A stretch of 64,000 nt of DNA. Source: Brenneria izadpanahii (GTDB lineage: Bacteria > Pseudomonadota > Gammaproteobacteria > Enterobacterales > Enterobacteriaceae). A program made the translations under genes and the position numbers. This document shows positions 18,801 to 27,786 of this stretch, piece by piece (within the stretch, counting starts at the first letter, position 1; every line of letters starts with the position of its first letter). The stretch is taken from positions 868,001 to 932,000 of the forward strand of contig NZ_CP050854.1 in the NCBI RefSeq assembly GCF_017569925.1. Direction: 5' to 3'. The notes below the pieces were generated by a model. The model was not told the origin of the DNA and did not search any database. It saw only the letters and a program-made list of their open reading frames with translations.

Positions 18801-19744
18801 GCGCTCTGATTATCCTGCGTCATGTCAGTGTGGAAAATGCTAATGCGATAGCCGGGTTGACCTACGGTTTTCCGGCCATTACCCATTTTTTGGGATACGC
18901 CCACGCGCTTTCGCGTCAACTGCGGCAAAGTCACGCGCTAACGCTGCATGGCTGCGGCGTTATTTGCCACAAACAGCAGCTTCACGCTTACGGTTCCGGC
19001 TGGGAACGCGCTTTTGCCCTTACCCGCAATCCATTAACCAAAGAAGCGAAAACCGCGGCGTTCAATGAAGAGGGCCGAATGCATATGACGGTTTCTTTGC
19101 TGATTGAATGTCGCGGCGCCATCCCCGATGGCGATGAAGGGGCGCGTGCGCTGGCGGCGCACTTATCCACGCTATGCGTAAACCAGCGGCTGGCCGGTGG
19201 CGTTATCACCGATATTCGCAAAATCGACGTGATGGCTTTTCCGCAAAACGGCCCGCAAACCCGCCGTGTAATGCGTCGCTTACTGCCCGGCTACGTATTG
19301 CTGGATCGCAGCGAACTGCTGAAAAATCACTTTGCGCAACTAAAGCTCGATAATCCGGATGCTGAAATGCTCGACGCCTGGCTGGATTTCGCCGCGATCA
19401 AGATGGCCGCCGTCGCGGATAACGACAATCGCGACCTGGTTGAGTGGCGTTATCTGCCGAAGCCGGCGCCAGGTTATTTGGTGCCGTTGATGACCGGCTA
19501 TCGGGCTATCTCGCCGTTGTATGCCCCCGGCGCGGTGGACAAAACCCGCAACCCGACAACGCCATTCTGTTTTGCCGAGTCGATCTACGGTATTGGCGAG
19601 TGGCGAGGCGCACACCGTATTGACGACTTGCAGACCGTGCTCTGGCGTTACCACTATCACGACGGCTGGTACCAGTGTTGCAGCAAGATCCCTGTAGCAC
19701 CTGAAACCTATGATGACGATGAATTTAACGATGACGACGAATAA
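18797..19744 (+). CDS. csy2: Csy2 (Cas5f), type I-F Cascade subunit
   Basis: 315 residues, the Cas5-type partner of Csy1 that caps the 5' end of the crRNA. The start [20 protein letters not shown] and internal [14 protein letters not shown] are characteristic. The acidic C-terminal tail ([10 protein letters not shown]) is likely a lineage-specific extension. Overlaps csy1 by four bases; csy3 follows after 17 bases with GGAAAAGGA as ribosome site. Confidence 0.95.
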   Translation: MSALIILRHVSVENANAIAGLTYGFPAITHFLGYAHALSRQLRQSHALTLHGCGVICHKQQLHAYGSGWERAFALTRNPLTKEAKTAAFNEEGRMHMTVSLLIECRGAIPDGDEGARALAAHLSTLCVNQRLAGGVITDIRKIDVMAFPQNGPQTRRVMRRLLPGYVLLDRSELLKNHFAQLKLDNPDAEMLDAWLDFAAIKMAAVADNDNRDLVEWRYLPKPAPGYLVPLMTGYRAISPLYAPGAVDKTRNPTTPFCFAESIYGIGEWRGAHRIDDLQTVLWRYHYHDGWYQCCSKIPVAPETYDDDEFNDDDE

Positions 19745-19761
19745 CGGAAAAGGATTTAATC

Positions 19762-20766
19762 ATGGCTAAAGAAACCATTAAGACAGCATCGGTGCTGGCG
19801 TTTGAACGTAAGCTGGCCAACTCGGATGCGCAAATGTTTTCCGGTAACTGGGAGCAATCTTCAGGCTGGCAACCGATAGCAATCAAAGAAAAAGCGGTGC
19901 GCGGCACCATATCCAACCGTTTGAAAAACGCACTGACGAGCGACCCGGCGAAGCTGGATGCCGAAATTCAAAAAGCTAACCTGCAACGCGTTGACGTGGC
20001 GGCGCTGCCTTTTGATGCGGATACGCTGAAAGTCAGTTTTTCACTGCGCGTGCTGGGGAATCTGGCGACGCCTTCCGTGTGTAACGATCAGGCGTATCAG
20101 GCTGAACTGTCGCAGGTGATCGATGGTTATATCGCCGAATCGGGTTTTGGCGTACTGGCGGGGCGCTATGCGGAAAATCTGGCTAACGGCCGTTTTTTAT
20201 GGCGTAACCGCGTGGGGGCCGAAGCGTTGAGAATAAAGGTAACGCAGGGAGAAAAGAGCTGGACGTTTAATAGCGAAGCGTTCTCTTTGCGACAGTTCAG
20301 CACGCCAGAGGGCGATTTGGCACAGTTGGCAACCGCTATCGAACGTGGACTGACGGGCGAGGCATCGGCTTTTTTCACTGTAGAGGCGTTTGTGCGTCTG
20401 GGCGCGGGGCAGGAGGTCTTTCCTTCGCAGGAGCTGGTGCTGGATAGCAGCAGTAAAAAAAGCAAAATTCTGTATCAGGTGGACGGCATCGCCGCCCTGC
20501 ATTCACAAAAGGTGGGTAATGCGCTGCGCACCATTGATGACTGGTATCCCGATGCCGCCGAATTGGGCTTAGGGCCCATTGCGGTAGAACCCTATGGCTC
20601 GGTCACCAGCCGGGGAAAAGCGTACCGTCAGCCAAAACAGAAAATGGATTTTTACACCTTGCTGGATAACTGGGTGACCAAGGGAAATGCGCCGGAGAAA
20701 GCGCAGCAGCATTACGTCATCGCTACGCTGATTCGTGGTGGTGTGTTTGGCGAGAAAGGGGAATAA
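19762..20766 (+). CDS. csy3: Csy3 (Cas7f), type I-F Cascade backbone
   Basis: 334 residues; six copies of Csy3 coat the spacer part of the crRNA. Family landmarks are [20 protein letters not shown] at the start, [17 protein letters not shown] in the middle and [20 protein letters not shown] near the end. The gene is intact and ten bases ahead of cas6f. Confidence 0.96.
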   Translation: MAKETIKTASVLAFERKLANSDAQMFSGNWEQSSGWQPIAIKEKAVRGTISNRLKNALTSDPAKLDAEIQKANLQRVDVAALPFDADTLKVSFSLRVLGNLATPSVCNDQAYQAELSQVIDGYIAESGFGVLAGRYAENLANGRFLWRNRVGAEALRIKVTQGEKSWTFNSEAFSLRQFSTPEGDLAQLATAIERGLTGEASAFFTVEAFVRLGAGQEVFPSQELVLDSSSKKSKILYQVDGIAALHSQKVGNALRTIDDWYPDAAELGLGPIAVEPYGSVTSRGKAYRQPKQKMDFYTLLDNWVTKGNAPEKAQQHYVIATLIRGGVFGEKGE

Positions 20767-20776
20767 GGATGCGGGT

Positions 20777-21331
20777 ATGGATCACTATCTAGAGATACGG
20801 GTATTGCCCGATCCTGAATTCACCGCAGCCGATTTGCTTAACGCGCTGTTTGCCAAGCTGCATCGGGCGTTGGGGCAAAGGGGAAAGGGTGATATCGGCG
20901 TAAGTTTTCCCGATGCGGGCAAGACGCTGGGGAACATAATTCGTATACATGGCTCCGCTGCGGCATTAACTGACTTACAGAATCATGCCTGGTTGAAAGG
21001 ATTGCGGGACTATACGCAAGCCAGTGAGATTCTGCCGGTTCCTGCCGACGCTAAATTCCGCACGGTACAGCGGGTGCAGGTGAAAAGCAGCGCCTTGCGT
21101 TTGCGGCGTCGTTCGGTAGCCAAAGGGTGGCTGACGGAACAGCAGGCGGAGGAAAGGATTCCCCTTACCTGTGAAAAGCGCTCTACCTTGCCGTTTCTAC
21201 AGTTAAAGAGTTTGTCATCCAGACAAATATTTAAACTGTTTATTGCGCAAGGGCCGATTCAGAGTATGCCGGTGATAGGAACGTTTAGCTCATTTGGGTT
21301 GAGCGCGACCGCAACTGTCCCCTGGTTTTGA
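20777..21331 (+). CDS. cas6f: Cas6f (Csy4) crRNA endonuclease
   Basis: 184 residues. The start is the ATG at 20777 ([15 protein letters not shown]), with AAGGA eight bases upstream; a longer reading would overlap csy3. The catalytic histidine falls at residue 29 (FAKLHRAL), as in Pseudomonas Csy4. An arginine-rich helix ([15 protein letters not shown], about 108-122) grips the repeat hairpin, and the C-terminal block [18 protein letters not shown] is typical. It cuts repeats after G20 of the hairpin and stays bound as part of the complex. Confidence 0.95.
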   Translation: MDHYLEIRVLPDPEFTAADLLNALFAKLHRALGQRGKGDIGVSFPDAGKTLGNIIRIHGSAAALTDLQNHAWLKGLRDYTQASEILPVPADAKFRTVQRVQVKSSALRLRRRSVAKGWLTEQQAEERIPLTCEKRSTLPFLQLKSLSSRQIFKLFIAQGPIQSMPVIGTFSSFGLSATATVPWF

Positions 21332-21460
21332 CCCTTTTTTTTCGGTCAATCTTAACCTATTGATTTTATATAAGGTTGACCGAAAACTTGGAAAAAGGGT
21401 TTTTGCGTTATAAATGTATTTTTTCTTTAACAATCAGGTAAACGCGGTTATTTTCTAACA
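21331..21460 (+). promoter_or_regulatory. Leader of the large CRISPR array with a nested palindrome
   Basis: The region starts at the last base of cas6f. ACCCTTTTT (21331-21339) pairs with AAAAAGGGT (21392-21400), and inside it TTTTCGGTCAATCTT (21339-21353) pairs with AAGGTTGACCGAAAA (21372-21386) with one G-T mismatch. The outer arm is followed by TTTTG, so in RNA it could act as a terminator of the cas transcript. The remaining 60 AT-rich bases up to the first repeat form the leader proper, where new spacers would enter. Confidence 0.7.
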
Positions 21461-22748
21461 GTTCACTGCCGTACAGGCAGCTCAGAAATGAACCATCAAA
21501 ATAAAATAAAGCCCCAATTAGTTCACTGCCGTACAGGCAGCTCAGAAAAGGTCGTCGGCGTACCGGCCGAGGATATGACAGTTCACTGCCGTACAGGCAG
21601 CTCAGAAAAGGAGATGAACTCCGGCGAAAGACCTTCTACTGTTCACTGCCGTACAGGCAGCTCAGAAAGCCATGTGGACCGCCGCGACCCCGTTATTCCG
21701 GTTCACTGCCGTACAGGCAGCTCAGAAAGTTGTTTATCAACCACCGCGTTTGCGCTCCGAGTTCACTGCCGTACAGGCAGCTCAGAAAATCAAATTGCCG
21801 GGCAAATACGCGGAGACGTTGTTCACTGCCGTACAGGCAGCTCAGAAATGGTGCGTTCGTTACGCCTCCGCCTGCAAGTGGTTCACTGCCGTACAGGCAG
21901 CTCAGAAAGTTAACGACGCGCTTCAAACCGACGGCGCCGCGTTCACTGCCGTACAGGCAGCTCAGAAATAACGACGCTGTGGACGATTTACGTAAACGGA
22001 GTTCACTGCCGTACAGGCAGCTCAGAAAACGGGGGATTTCAATAAAAATGATGTTGAGCAGTTCACTGCCGTACAGGCAGCTCAGAAAATGCAGATCGTG
22101 TGGCTATAAACACTCAATTTGTTCACTGCCGTACAGGCAGCTCAGAAAACGCAGAACCTGATGGCCACGATCAGCAGCGAGTTCACTGCCGTACAGGCAG
22201 CTCAGAAACGGAACTGGACGCCACGCAGAACCTGATGGCCGTTCACTGCCGTACAGGCAGCTCAGAAATTGAGCGTTCACAGAAAATTCTGGAATCTCGA
22301 GTTCACTGCCGTACAGGCAGCTCAGAAATATCAAAATCGACCACAACGTGGGCGTTTCGTGTTCACTGCCGTACAGGCAGCTCAGAAATAACAGCAATAT
22401 CAACATAATCAGGTCGATTAGTTCACTGCCGTACAGGCAGCTCAGAAACTGTGATTTAGCGATGTGAAACAGGTCTTGTTGTTCACTGCCGTACAGGCAG
22501 CTCAGAAAGTGCGGGCGGCCGTGCAGGGTCTTGAACTGGAGTTCACTGCCGTACAGGCAGCTCAGAAAAGGCAATAACGCCACCGCCCTCAATGAAGAAC
22601 GTTCACTGCCGTACAGGCAGCTCAGAAAGTTACCTGCAAAACACAATGCAAAAACCCGTAGTTCACTGCCGTACAGGCAGCTCAGAAATGGTGGTTATAC
22701 CGTGCCGCCGACAGCAGCATGTTCACTGCCGCACAGGTAGCGTAGAAA
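21461..22748 (+). CRISPR. Large type I-F CRISPR array, 22 repeats and 21 spacers
   Basis: Repeats of 28 bases begin every 60 bases from 21461 to 22721; each starts GTTCACTGCCGTACAGGCAG and ends CTCAGAAA. All 21 spacers are exactly 32 bases. The hairpin CTGCC-GTACA-GGCAG is the canonical Cas6f site. Twenty-one repeats are identical; the last (22721-22748) carries several changes, so the array is read rightward with the leader next to cas6f. Spacers 12 (22149-22180) and 13 (22209-22240) overlap in sequence by 18 bases, meaning they came from the same place in one invader. No spacer was seen to match elsewhere in this window by eye. Confidence 0.99.
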
Positions 22749-22758
22749 GGTTCAGGAT

Positions 22759-22795
22759 TCGGCAGGCGGTGGGGCTTCGGCCCACCGCCGTGCCG
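22759..22795. terminator. Hairpin after the large CRISPR array
   Basis: CGGCA plus GGCGGTGGG (22760-22773) pair with CCCACCGCC and TGCCG (22781-22795) around a GCTTCGG loop. There is no T-run, so it could be a REP-like element or a 3' stabiliser as well as a terminator. Confidence 0.5.
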
Positions 22796-22933
22796 GCACA
22801 TTACCTGGTTCCTTTCTTTCGGACCGCGGTAAACCGCTTTAAATCTGCGCCAGTTTGACTTATCGCCCCAGTCGCTCGATTTTCATCGGCTCCTGGGGAT
22901 CGGTTTTGTTGCCGTCTTTCTGTGTTGTGAAAT

Positions 22934-24340
22934 CTATTGTGAGATAACAAAACTGCTAATAGTCATCATCGGTAGTTTTACTTTAAACATTTTGTCGTTG
23001 AACTTGTATCTCATCTCTTTTTCCGAATAGGTTTGGTTAGCCGAAACGACCACAATTTCGCCGTTGGGATTTTTAAAAGCGAGCGTACCTTCATCGTTGT
23101 GGATATCTAACACCTCTGCGCCTGGTTTTAATAATGCGCTGAAATGCTTCAGGACATAATATTCAAAGTTATATTTGACGGTGGTCTGCATTCTATCAAT
23201 GGAGATCAGGGAGTTTTGTTTCCAGCCCCAGGTGCTATTACCGCTGGCATCCAGAATCATATTCCAGTAAATGTATGCGCTGGCGCCGTTATCGAGATAG
23301 GTCTTAATCAGGCTGAAGGTATAAAAGCCGGAGAAGATATCATTTTCGCCTTTGCCGCATTCTGATTCGGTCTGGACGATTTTTACTTCAGGATAACGTT
23401 TATGGGTTTCAGCAATGGCATATTTGCCGTCCCACTGGTAGCCGATGCCGCCTATTTTATTTCTTAACGCCGGATCTTCCAACGTGGGTTCGGCGTAGGC
23501 TTTATAATCGCCGTAATTGATTGTTCCCAGCCAGGCTTTGGCCGTCTGCCGATCTTTATCTAACTGCGGGATCAGATAATCCCGCAGGAAATCCCGCATT
23601 TCTTCCCCATTCCATAAACTTGATGGAAAATCCTGACAGGCGGCGGGTTCGTTCTGGAGATGCAGCGCGTTAATGTTGACGCCTTCCTGTTTGTAGGCGG
23701 AGAGAAATTTTGAAAAATACAGCGCATAGGCTCGTTGAACTTCCGGCGTCCATATCAGGTGGGCGTCGTCCTTCATACCGCGGCATCCATAATGCTGATT
23801 AACCTTCATCCAGGCCGGCGGCGTCCAGGGGGAGGCAATAAACGCCAGGTCGGGTTTATATACCAAAGCCGCTTTTATATAAGGCAACAGATATTTTTTA
23901 TCCCGCTCGATGGAGAAGTTTTTCATGGCGAAATCATTAGGAGTATCATTCAGTGAATAATAATCCATTGAGAAGTCATTAGCGCCGACAGGTATCCGTC
24001 CGAGGTTGAGATTCAGTTCCTTGTCGGAAAATAGCGATTTAATGATCTCCTGTTTTTTATTTTCCGGCAGGGCGGAAATAGCATCCCAACCTTTCTCATT
24101 AAATGTTCCGCCAAAACCCTCGAATTTCTGCCGCGTTTTTTTTATATCGATATCGATTACTCGATAATCGCTGTTGTCGAACTTCTCCCACGCTAAAGCG
24201 GGCATTTTTTCCCAGCTGACAATGTCATTTTTTTGTTCGTTAAAACCTGATTGTATCCATGTCACGTTGTTGGCCATTGCGGCGGCGGGAGTCAATAGCG
24301 CCATGACAAAAGCCAGGTGGAGCCGATGGTGGTTCATCAT
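22934..24340 (-). CDS. Secreted GH30 family glycoside hydrolase
   Basis: 468 residues with a signal peptide ending PAAAMA (about residue 23). The fold landmarks are FEGFGGTFNEKGWDAISALP (about 73-92) and SPWTPPAWMK; the acid/base glutamate is in LQNEPA (about 231) and the nucleophile in QTESECG (about 326). This resembles the glucosylceramidase/beta-1,6-glucanase branch of GH30 rather than xylanases, but the substrate is uncertain. The product should be periplasmic or secreted and act on a beta-linked glucoside. Transcription must pass a BglG-type antiterminator/terminator leader (24386-24465) located just upstream, so it is likely induced with the bgl operon. No other gene shares its transcript. 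Confidence 0.9.
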   Translation of the reverse strand: MMNHHRLHLAFVMALLTPAAAMANNVTWIQSGFNEQKNDIVSWEKMPALAWEKFDNSDYRVIDIDIKKTRQKFEGFGGTFNEKGWDAISALPENKKQEIIKSLFSDKELNLNLGRIPVGANDFSMDYYSLNDTPNDFAMKNFSIERDKKYLLPYIKAALVYKPDLAFIASPWTPPAWMKVNQHYGCRGMKDDAHLIWTPEVQRAYALYFSKFLSAYKQEGVNINALHLQNEPAACQDFPSSLWNGEEMRDFLRDYLIPQLDKDRQTAKAWLGTINYGDYKAYAEPTLEDPALRNKIGGIGYQWDGKYAIAETHKRYPEVKIVQTESECGKGENDIFSGFYTFSLIKTYLDNGASAYIYWNMILDASGNSTWGWKQNSLISIDRMQTTVKYNFEYYVLKHFSALLKPGAEVLDIHNDEGTLAFKNPNGEIVVVSANQTYSEKEMRYKFNDKMFKVKLPMMTISSFVISQ

Positions 24341-24385
24341 TTTTTTTCCTTTTCTGATTAATCGCTATTAAGCTGTTTTTGGAGC

Positions 24386-24437
24386 AAAAAAAAACCTAAC
24401 CACATAACGAACACCATTCGTTATGTGGTTAGGTTTT
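24386..24437 (-). terminator. Leader terminator in front of the GH30 gene
   Basis: AAAACCTAACCACATAACG plus AA (24391-24411) forms a perfect 21-pair stem with 24417-24437 around the loop CACCA. On the minus strand it is followed by nine Ts and lies between the RAT and the GH30 start codon, 50 bases ahead of the gene rather than after one. Its first arm contains the 3' part of the RAT, so the two structures exclude one another. Confidence 0.9.
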
Positions 24438-24465
24438 GCCTGACGCCGAAAATCAGTAACAATCC
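24429..24465 (-). promoter_or_regulatory. RAT antiterminator site (BglG/LicT type) upstream of the GH30 gene
   Basis: On the minus strand the sequence reads GGATTGTTACTG, an 11-base loop, then CAGGCAAAACCTAA. This matches the ribonucleic antiterminator of the E. coli bgl leader, including both conserved halves. BglG-family proteins bind it and prevent the overlapping terminator from forming. The nearest BglG-family gene is at 44458, about 20 kb away and on the other strand. Confidence 0.9.
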
Positions 24466-24694
24466 GCATGACACTTTTATCCTCTGTTAGTCGGGATTTC
24501 AAGTTAATGCGCAAAAGGTGTGAGCGGGCTCGACTAAATTATTATTCGCTTATGCAGCAAGGGCGTGGGTATCCGCTTTCTGAACGAATACGCTGTAACC
24601 GGTTTGACGACGTAAATACGCCGCACCGCTATGTTCACGGCCAAGACGGTAAAAATGGAGAGGTAAGAGCCGCCGGACGGCGGCTCTGCAACGC

Positions 24695-25888
24695 TTACTG
24701 AATGGCGGCGAAAGCGGCGGCGACGCGTTGGACATTGCCGTGGTTCAGGCCGGCCATGCACATGCGGCCGCTGGCGATCAGATAGACGCCAAACTCTTCG
24801 CGCAGACGATCGACCTGCTCCGGGCTAAAGCCGGTGTAGCTGAACATGCCGCGCTGGGTCAGCAGGTAATCAAAGTTGCGCGCCGGCAGCGCTTCTTTCA
24901 ACGCGGCGACCAGCGTTTGACGCATTTCCAGAATACGCGTGCGCATCTCTTCCACTTCAGCGCGCCAGCTGGCGTTTAGTTCGGCGTCATTGAGCACTTT
25001 AGACACCACCTGCGCGCCGAAATTCGGCGGCGAGGAGTAGTTGCGGCGAACGGTCGCCTTCAACTGGCCCAGTACGCGCAGTGCGGTTTCGGCATCTTCA
25101 CAGACCACGGAAAGCCCGCCCACGCGTTCGCTGTACAGCGAGAAGATTTTAGAGAATGAATTGGCGATCAGCGCCGGAATGCCGGCGCTGGCCACTGCGC
25201 GAATGGGGTAAGCATCCTGATCGATGCCATCGCCAAAGCCCTGATAGGCGATATCCATAAACGGAATCAATTCACGGCTGATTAGCACTTCGATAACGCG
25301 ATCCCACTGCTCGTTGGTCAGGTCGGAACCGGTTGGGTTATGGCAGCAAGGATGCAGCAGCACGATGCTTTGCGCCGGCAACTGTTGCAACGCGGCCAGC
25401 ATGGCGTCAAATTTCACGCCCAGGCTGTCGGCGTCAAAATAGGGGTAGGTATGCACCTTGAAACCCGCGCCGGAGAAGATCGCAATATGGTTTTCCCAGG
25501 TCGGATCGCTGACCCATACCTCAGAATTCGGGAAGTAACGCTTCAGAAAGTCGGCACCCACTTTCAGCGCGCCTGAGCCGCCCAGCGTCTGGATGGTCGC
25601 AATGCGATTGGCGGCGATCGCCGGATGTTGTGCGTCAAACAGCAGATGCTGAACCGCCGTGCGGTATGACTGCAAACCTTCCATCGGCAAATAAGAGCTG
25701 GCGCTCTTGGGCTGTTGTTCCAGATAGTCTTCGGCGGCGCTGACGGCGCGAAGCTGAGGAATAATATTCTGTTCGTCGTAGTACAAACCGATACTCAAAT
25801 TTACCTTGTCCGCGCGCGGATCCTGTTTGAACTTTTCCATCAATGACAGAATCGGATCGCCAGCATAGGCATCAACTTTTTGAAACAC
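24695..25888 (-). CDS. tyrB: Aromatic amino acid aminotransferase
   Basis: 397 residues, the length of E. coli TyrB, with the same start [20 protein letters not shown] and the motif [19 protein letters not shown]. The PLP lysine is in [16 protein letters not shown] (about 247). It is a cytoplasmic enzyme that transaminates phenylpyruvate and 4-hydroxyphenylpyruvate to phenylalanine and tyrosine (and can serve leucine). In E. coli tyrB adjoins alr; here a YitT-like gene, an Lrp-type regulator, aroP and a cyclohexadienyl dehydratase gene lie in between, several with an aromatic amino acid theme. A 127-bp repeat lies in its promoter region. Confidence 0.95.
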   Translation of the reverse strand: MFQKVDAYAGDPILSLMEKFKQDPRADKVNLSIGLYYDEQNIIPQLRAVSAAEDYLEQQPKSASSYLPMEGLQSYRTAVQHLLFDAQHPAIAANRIATIQTLGGSGALKVGADFLKRYFPNSEVWVSDPTWENHIAIFSGAGFKVHTYPYFDADSLGVKFDAMLAALQQLPAQSIVLLHPCCHNPTGSDLTNEQWDRVIEVLISRELIPFMDIAYQGFGDGIDQDAYPIRAVASAGIPALIANSFSKIFSLYSERVGGLSVVCEDAETALRVLGQLKATVRRNYSSPPNFGAQVVSKVLNDAELNASWRAEVEEMRTRILEMRQTLVAALKEALPARNFDYLLTQRGMFSYTGFSPEQVDRLREEFGVYLIASGRMCMAGLNHGNVQRVAAAFAAIQ

Positions 25889-25907
25889 AGTATAACTCTC
25901 CTGGATA

Positions 25908-26034
25908 TATACCCTTCATCTTTCAAGTTGCAGGTGCGTTGGCTGCGTTTGCTCACCCGAATCACTTACTGAAGTAAGCTCATCGGGATTCACGCACTTG
26001 CCGCCTTCCTGCAACTCGAAATCTATTGGGTATA
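25908..26034. repeat. 127-bp palindromic intergenic repeat, intact copy
   Basis: Starts TATACCCTTCATCTTTCAAG and ends in CTCGAAATCTATTGGGTATA, with long imperfect self-complementarity (GTTGCAGG near one end, CCTGCAAC near the other, and GAAGTAAGCT with AGTAAG-type centre). Partial relatives occur at 4262-4370, 31138-31195 and inside the GH3 leader (59638-59665). It lies between two leftward genes, upstream of tyrB. Confidence 0.85.
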
Positions 26035-26074
26035 GTAAATGGGCATCGGGTAATACGGTCATGATTACCGGCCG

Positions 26075-26689
26075 TCAAACCGCGTAGCGGCCGGGACGAT
26101 GATTCATCGCAATAATCAGGTTCAGAATGGTCGCTCCCAGTATTGAAGCAATCAGCATAGGTATGCTTACCACGAACAGGGAAGCCAGTACAATCACAAT
26201 ATCTACCCCCATTTGCAATTTCCCGGCGCGGATCCCGTATCTGTCCTGTAGATAGAGCGCCAGGATGTTCACGCCGCCCAGGCTGGCCTTGTGGCGGAAC
26301 AGAACGATGAATCCCAGACCCATAATAACGCTGCCGAATAGCGTGGCGTAGAACGGATTAAGTTTATCCATATGAATGAACAGCGGATGGAGGTCGGAAA
26401 ACAGGGAAACCAGCGCCACGGCAAAGAACGTTTTGATGGTGAATTTCCAGCCCATACGACGAATAGCCAGATAATAGAACGGCAGATTAAGCAGGAAAAA
26501 CGCCGTACCGAAGGAGATATGCGTCAGGTAATGCAGCAGAAAAGCCATACCAGCCGTGCCGCCGGTCAGCGCGCCGGACTGACGTAGCAAAACAACGCCA
26601 AAAGAAACCATCAGCGTGCCAATCAAAATGGCCAGAATATCTTCCAGCGGAGTGTGTGATAGTTTGTCTGTGGTAATAACGTTATCCAT
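26075..26689 (-). CDS. YitT family membrane protein
   Basis: 204 residues with about five or six membrane spans and the glycine-rich motifs RQSGALTGGTAGMAFLLHYL and RHKASLGGVNILALYLQDRY typical of the YitT/DUF161 domain. The C-terminal soluble DUF2179 domain found in many Gram-positive members is absent. Function unknown; transport is often assumed. It is between tyrB and a divergent-facing Lrp-type regulator gene on the same strand, with over 250 bases to that regulator, so it may be its own unit. Confidence 0.85.
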   Translation of the reverse strand: MDNVITTDKLSHTPLEDILAILIGTLMVSFGVVLLRQSGALTGGTAGMAFLLHYLTHISFGTAFFLLNLPFYYLAIRRMGWKFTIKTFFAVALVSLFSDLHPLFIHMDKLNPFYATLFGSVIMGLGFIVLFRHKASLGGVNILALYLQDRYGIRAGKLQMGVDIVIVLASLFVVSIPMLIASILGATILNLIIAMNHRPGRYAV

Positions 26690-26943
26690 GATGGCGGCTC
26701 AATAGGTAGTCAATAGAGTAAAAAATCAATAAACACAGCGGAATCAAGCAAGAATCACACCATATAACGCTTTGATATGGCCGGTTACCGGTAGGGATAA
26801 GAGTAACTTATTGAATTATAAGAATGAAAAAATGCTCGGATATTGCGTTAAATGGCTTTGTTTTGCTTATTGCGTGCATATTTTATTGATTGATGCATAA
26901 AACAGTCAAATTATTGCACCAATAGGAAGCGGGCTGCCCTGGA

Positions 26944-27423
26944 TCAGGGCAACGTCGGCAGTTCTGGCGTCATCAAGCCATTCTCTTTGAGACGATTGAG
27001 CACCACAGAGGTTTTCAGATGCGCCACGCTTTTATTCTGCGACAGAATCTGGCTGATTAAGGCGCTTAATCCCGGCAGGTCCGCTACCGCCACCTTCAAC
27101 AGATAGTCGGCATCGCCAGTAGTTTTATAGGCGTCGATGATGGCGTCCACTTCCCCCAGCATCCGGTGGAAACTTTCGACATATTCGTTGGTATGGTTAA
27201 TCAGCCGCACTTCAATCAACCCCAGGCACTCCAGCCCCACGGCATTGGGGGAAAGACGGGCGTGATAGCCAAGAATGAGTTGAGCCTGCTCCAACGCCAC
27301 ACGGCGGCGGGAGCACTGGGATGCGGAAAGCCCGACCAGTTCGCTTAATTCCTGATTAGTCAGACGCGCATTGGACTGTAATAGCGTCAGGATTTTCAGA
27401 TCAAAGTCATCAATATGATACAT
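26944..27423 (-). CDS. Lrp/AsnC family transcriptional regulator
   Basis: 159 residues. The start is the ATG at 27423 (MYHIDDFDLKILTLLQ), preceded by a GAGAGAG ribosome site; the longer reading has none. N-terminal winged helix: LTNQELSELVGLSASQCSRR (about 23-42). The C-terminal RAM domain (about 70-150) would bind an amino acid. It is divergent from aroP with 363 bases between, suggesting that it regulates that permease and the dehydratase gene behind it in response to an aromatic amino acid; this is inference from position. Confidence 0.9.
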   Translation of the reverse strand: MYHIDDFDLKILTLLQSNARLTNQELSELVGLSASQCSRRRVALEQAQLILGYHARLSPNAVGLECLGLIEVRLINHTNEYVESFHRMLGEVDAIIDAYKTTGDADYLLKVAVADLPGLSALISQILSQNKSVAHLKTSVVLNRLKENGLMTPELPTLP

Positions 27424-27786
27424 AGCTCTCTCTAAACGGCGCCAAATAATCAAGATCACAGACTAGCAGCTTTTTCTCCCGCTTTGTCGATGGTCAACGG
27501 CTATGAACAATAGCATGAGCGGAAAAACCCGCACCATTATGGATCGCCATCATGCGTAAAAAGCCCTTCATAATTCATTTTCATGCATTAAATGGTTATT
27601 TAATGCGCAGTATAAACATATTAAGTCATTTTATGCATGAATTGTGATTTTTTGAAAAATATAAATTATCTGTTTTTTCATTGAGTTATTCCGTTCGCCG
27701 ACCGGTGGTATCGACAACTCGGCCTCAGTTGGCCTGATAGTTGCTACGCCGGTGAGCAGTTTTTTACTTCTTGTCGGGATAAACAT
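27424..27786. promoter_or_regulatory. Divergent promoter region between lrp-type gene and aroP
   Basis: 363 AT-rich bases with short imperfect palindromes such as CATTAAATGGTTATTTAATG (27585-27604). Lrp-type regulators favour such AT-rich sites, so operators are likely here, but no clear TyrR box was found. Confidence 0.4.

Noticed and set aside
21909..21978. Spacers 8 and 9 both contain TAACGACGC
   Set aside because: Nine shared bases in different offset with no consistent extension; chance level, unlike the 18-base overlap of spacers 12 and 13.
21488..22858. Many open frames of 69-180 codons across the large array on both strands, with repeated units such as VHCRTGSSE or FLSCLYGSE
   Set aside because: They are translations of the CRISPR repeat (60-base period is divisible by three, so frames stay open). 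No ribosome sites.
24519..24534. CRP site upstream of the GH30 leader (TGTGA-N6-TCGAC)
   Set aside because: Only one half matches the consensus; too weak to list.
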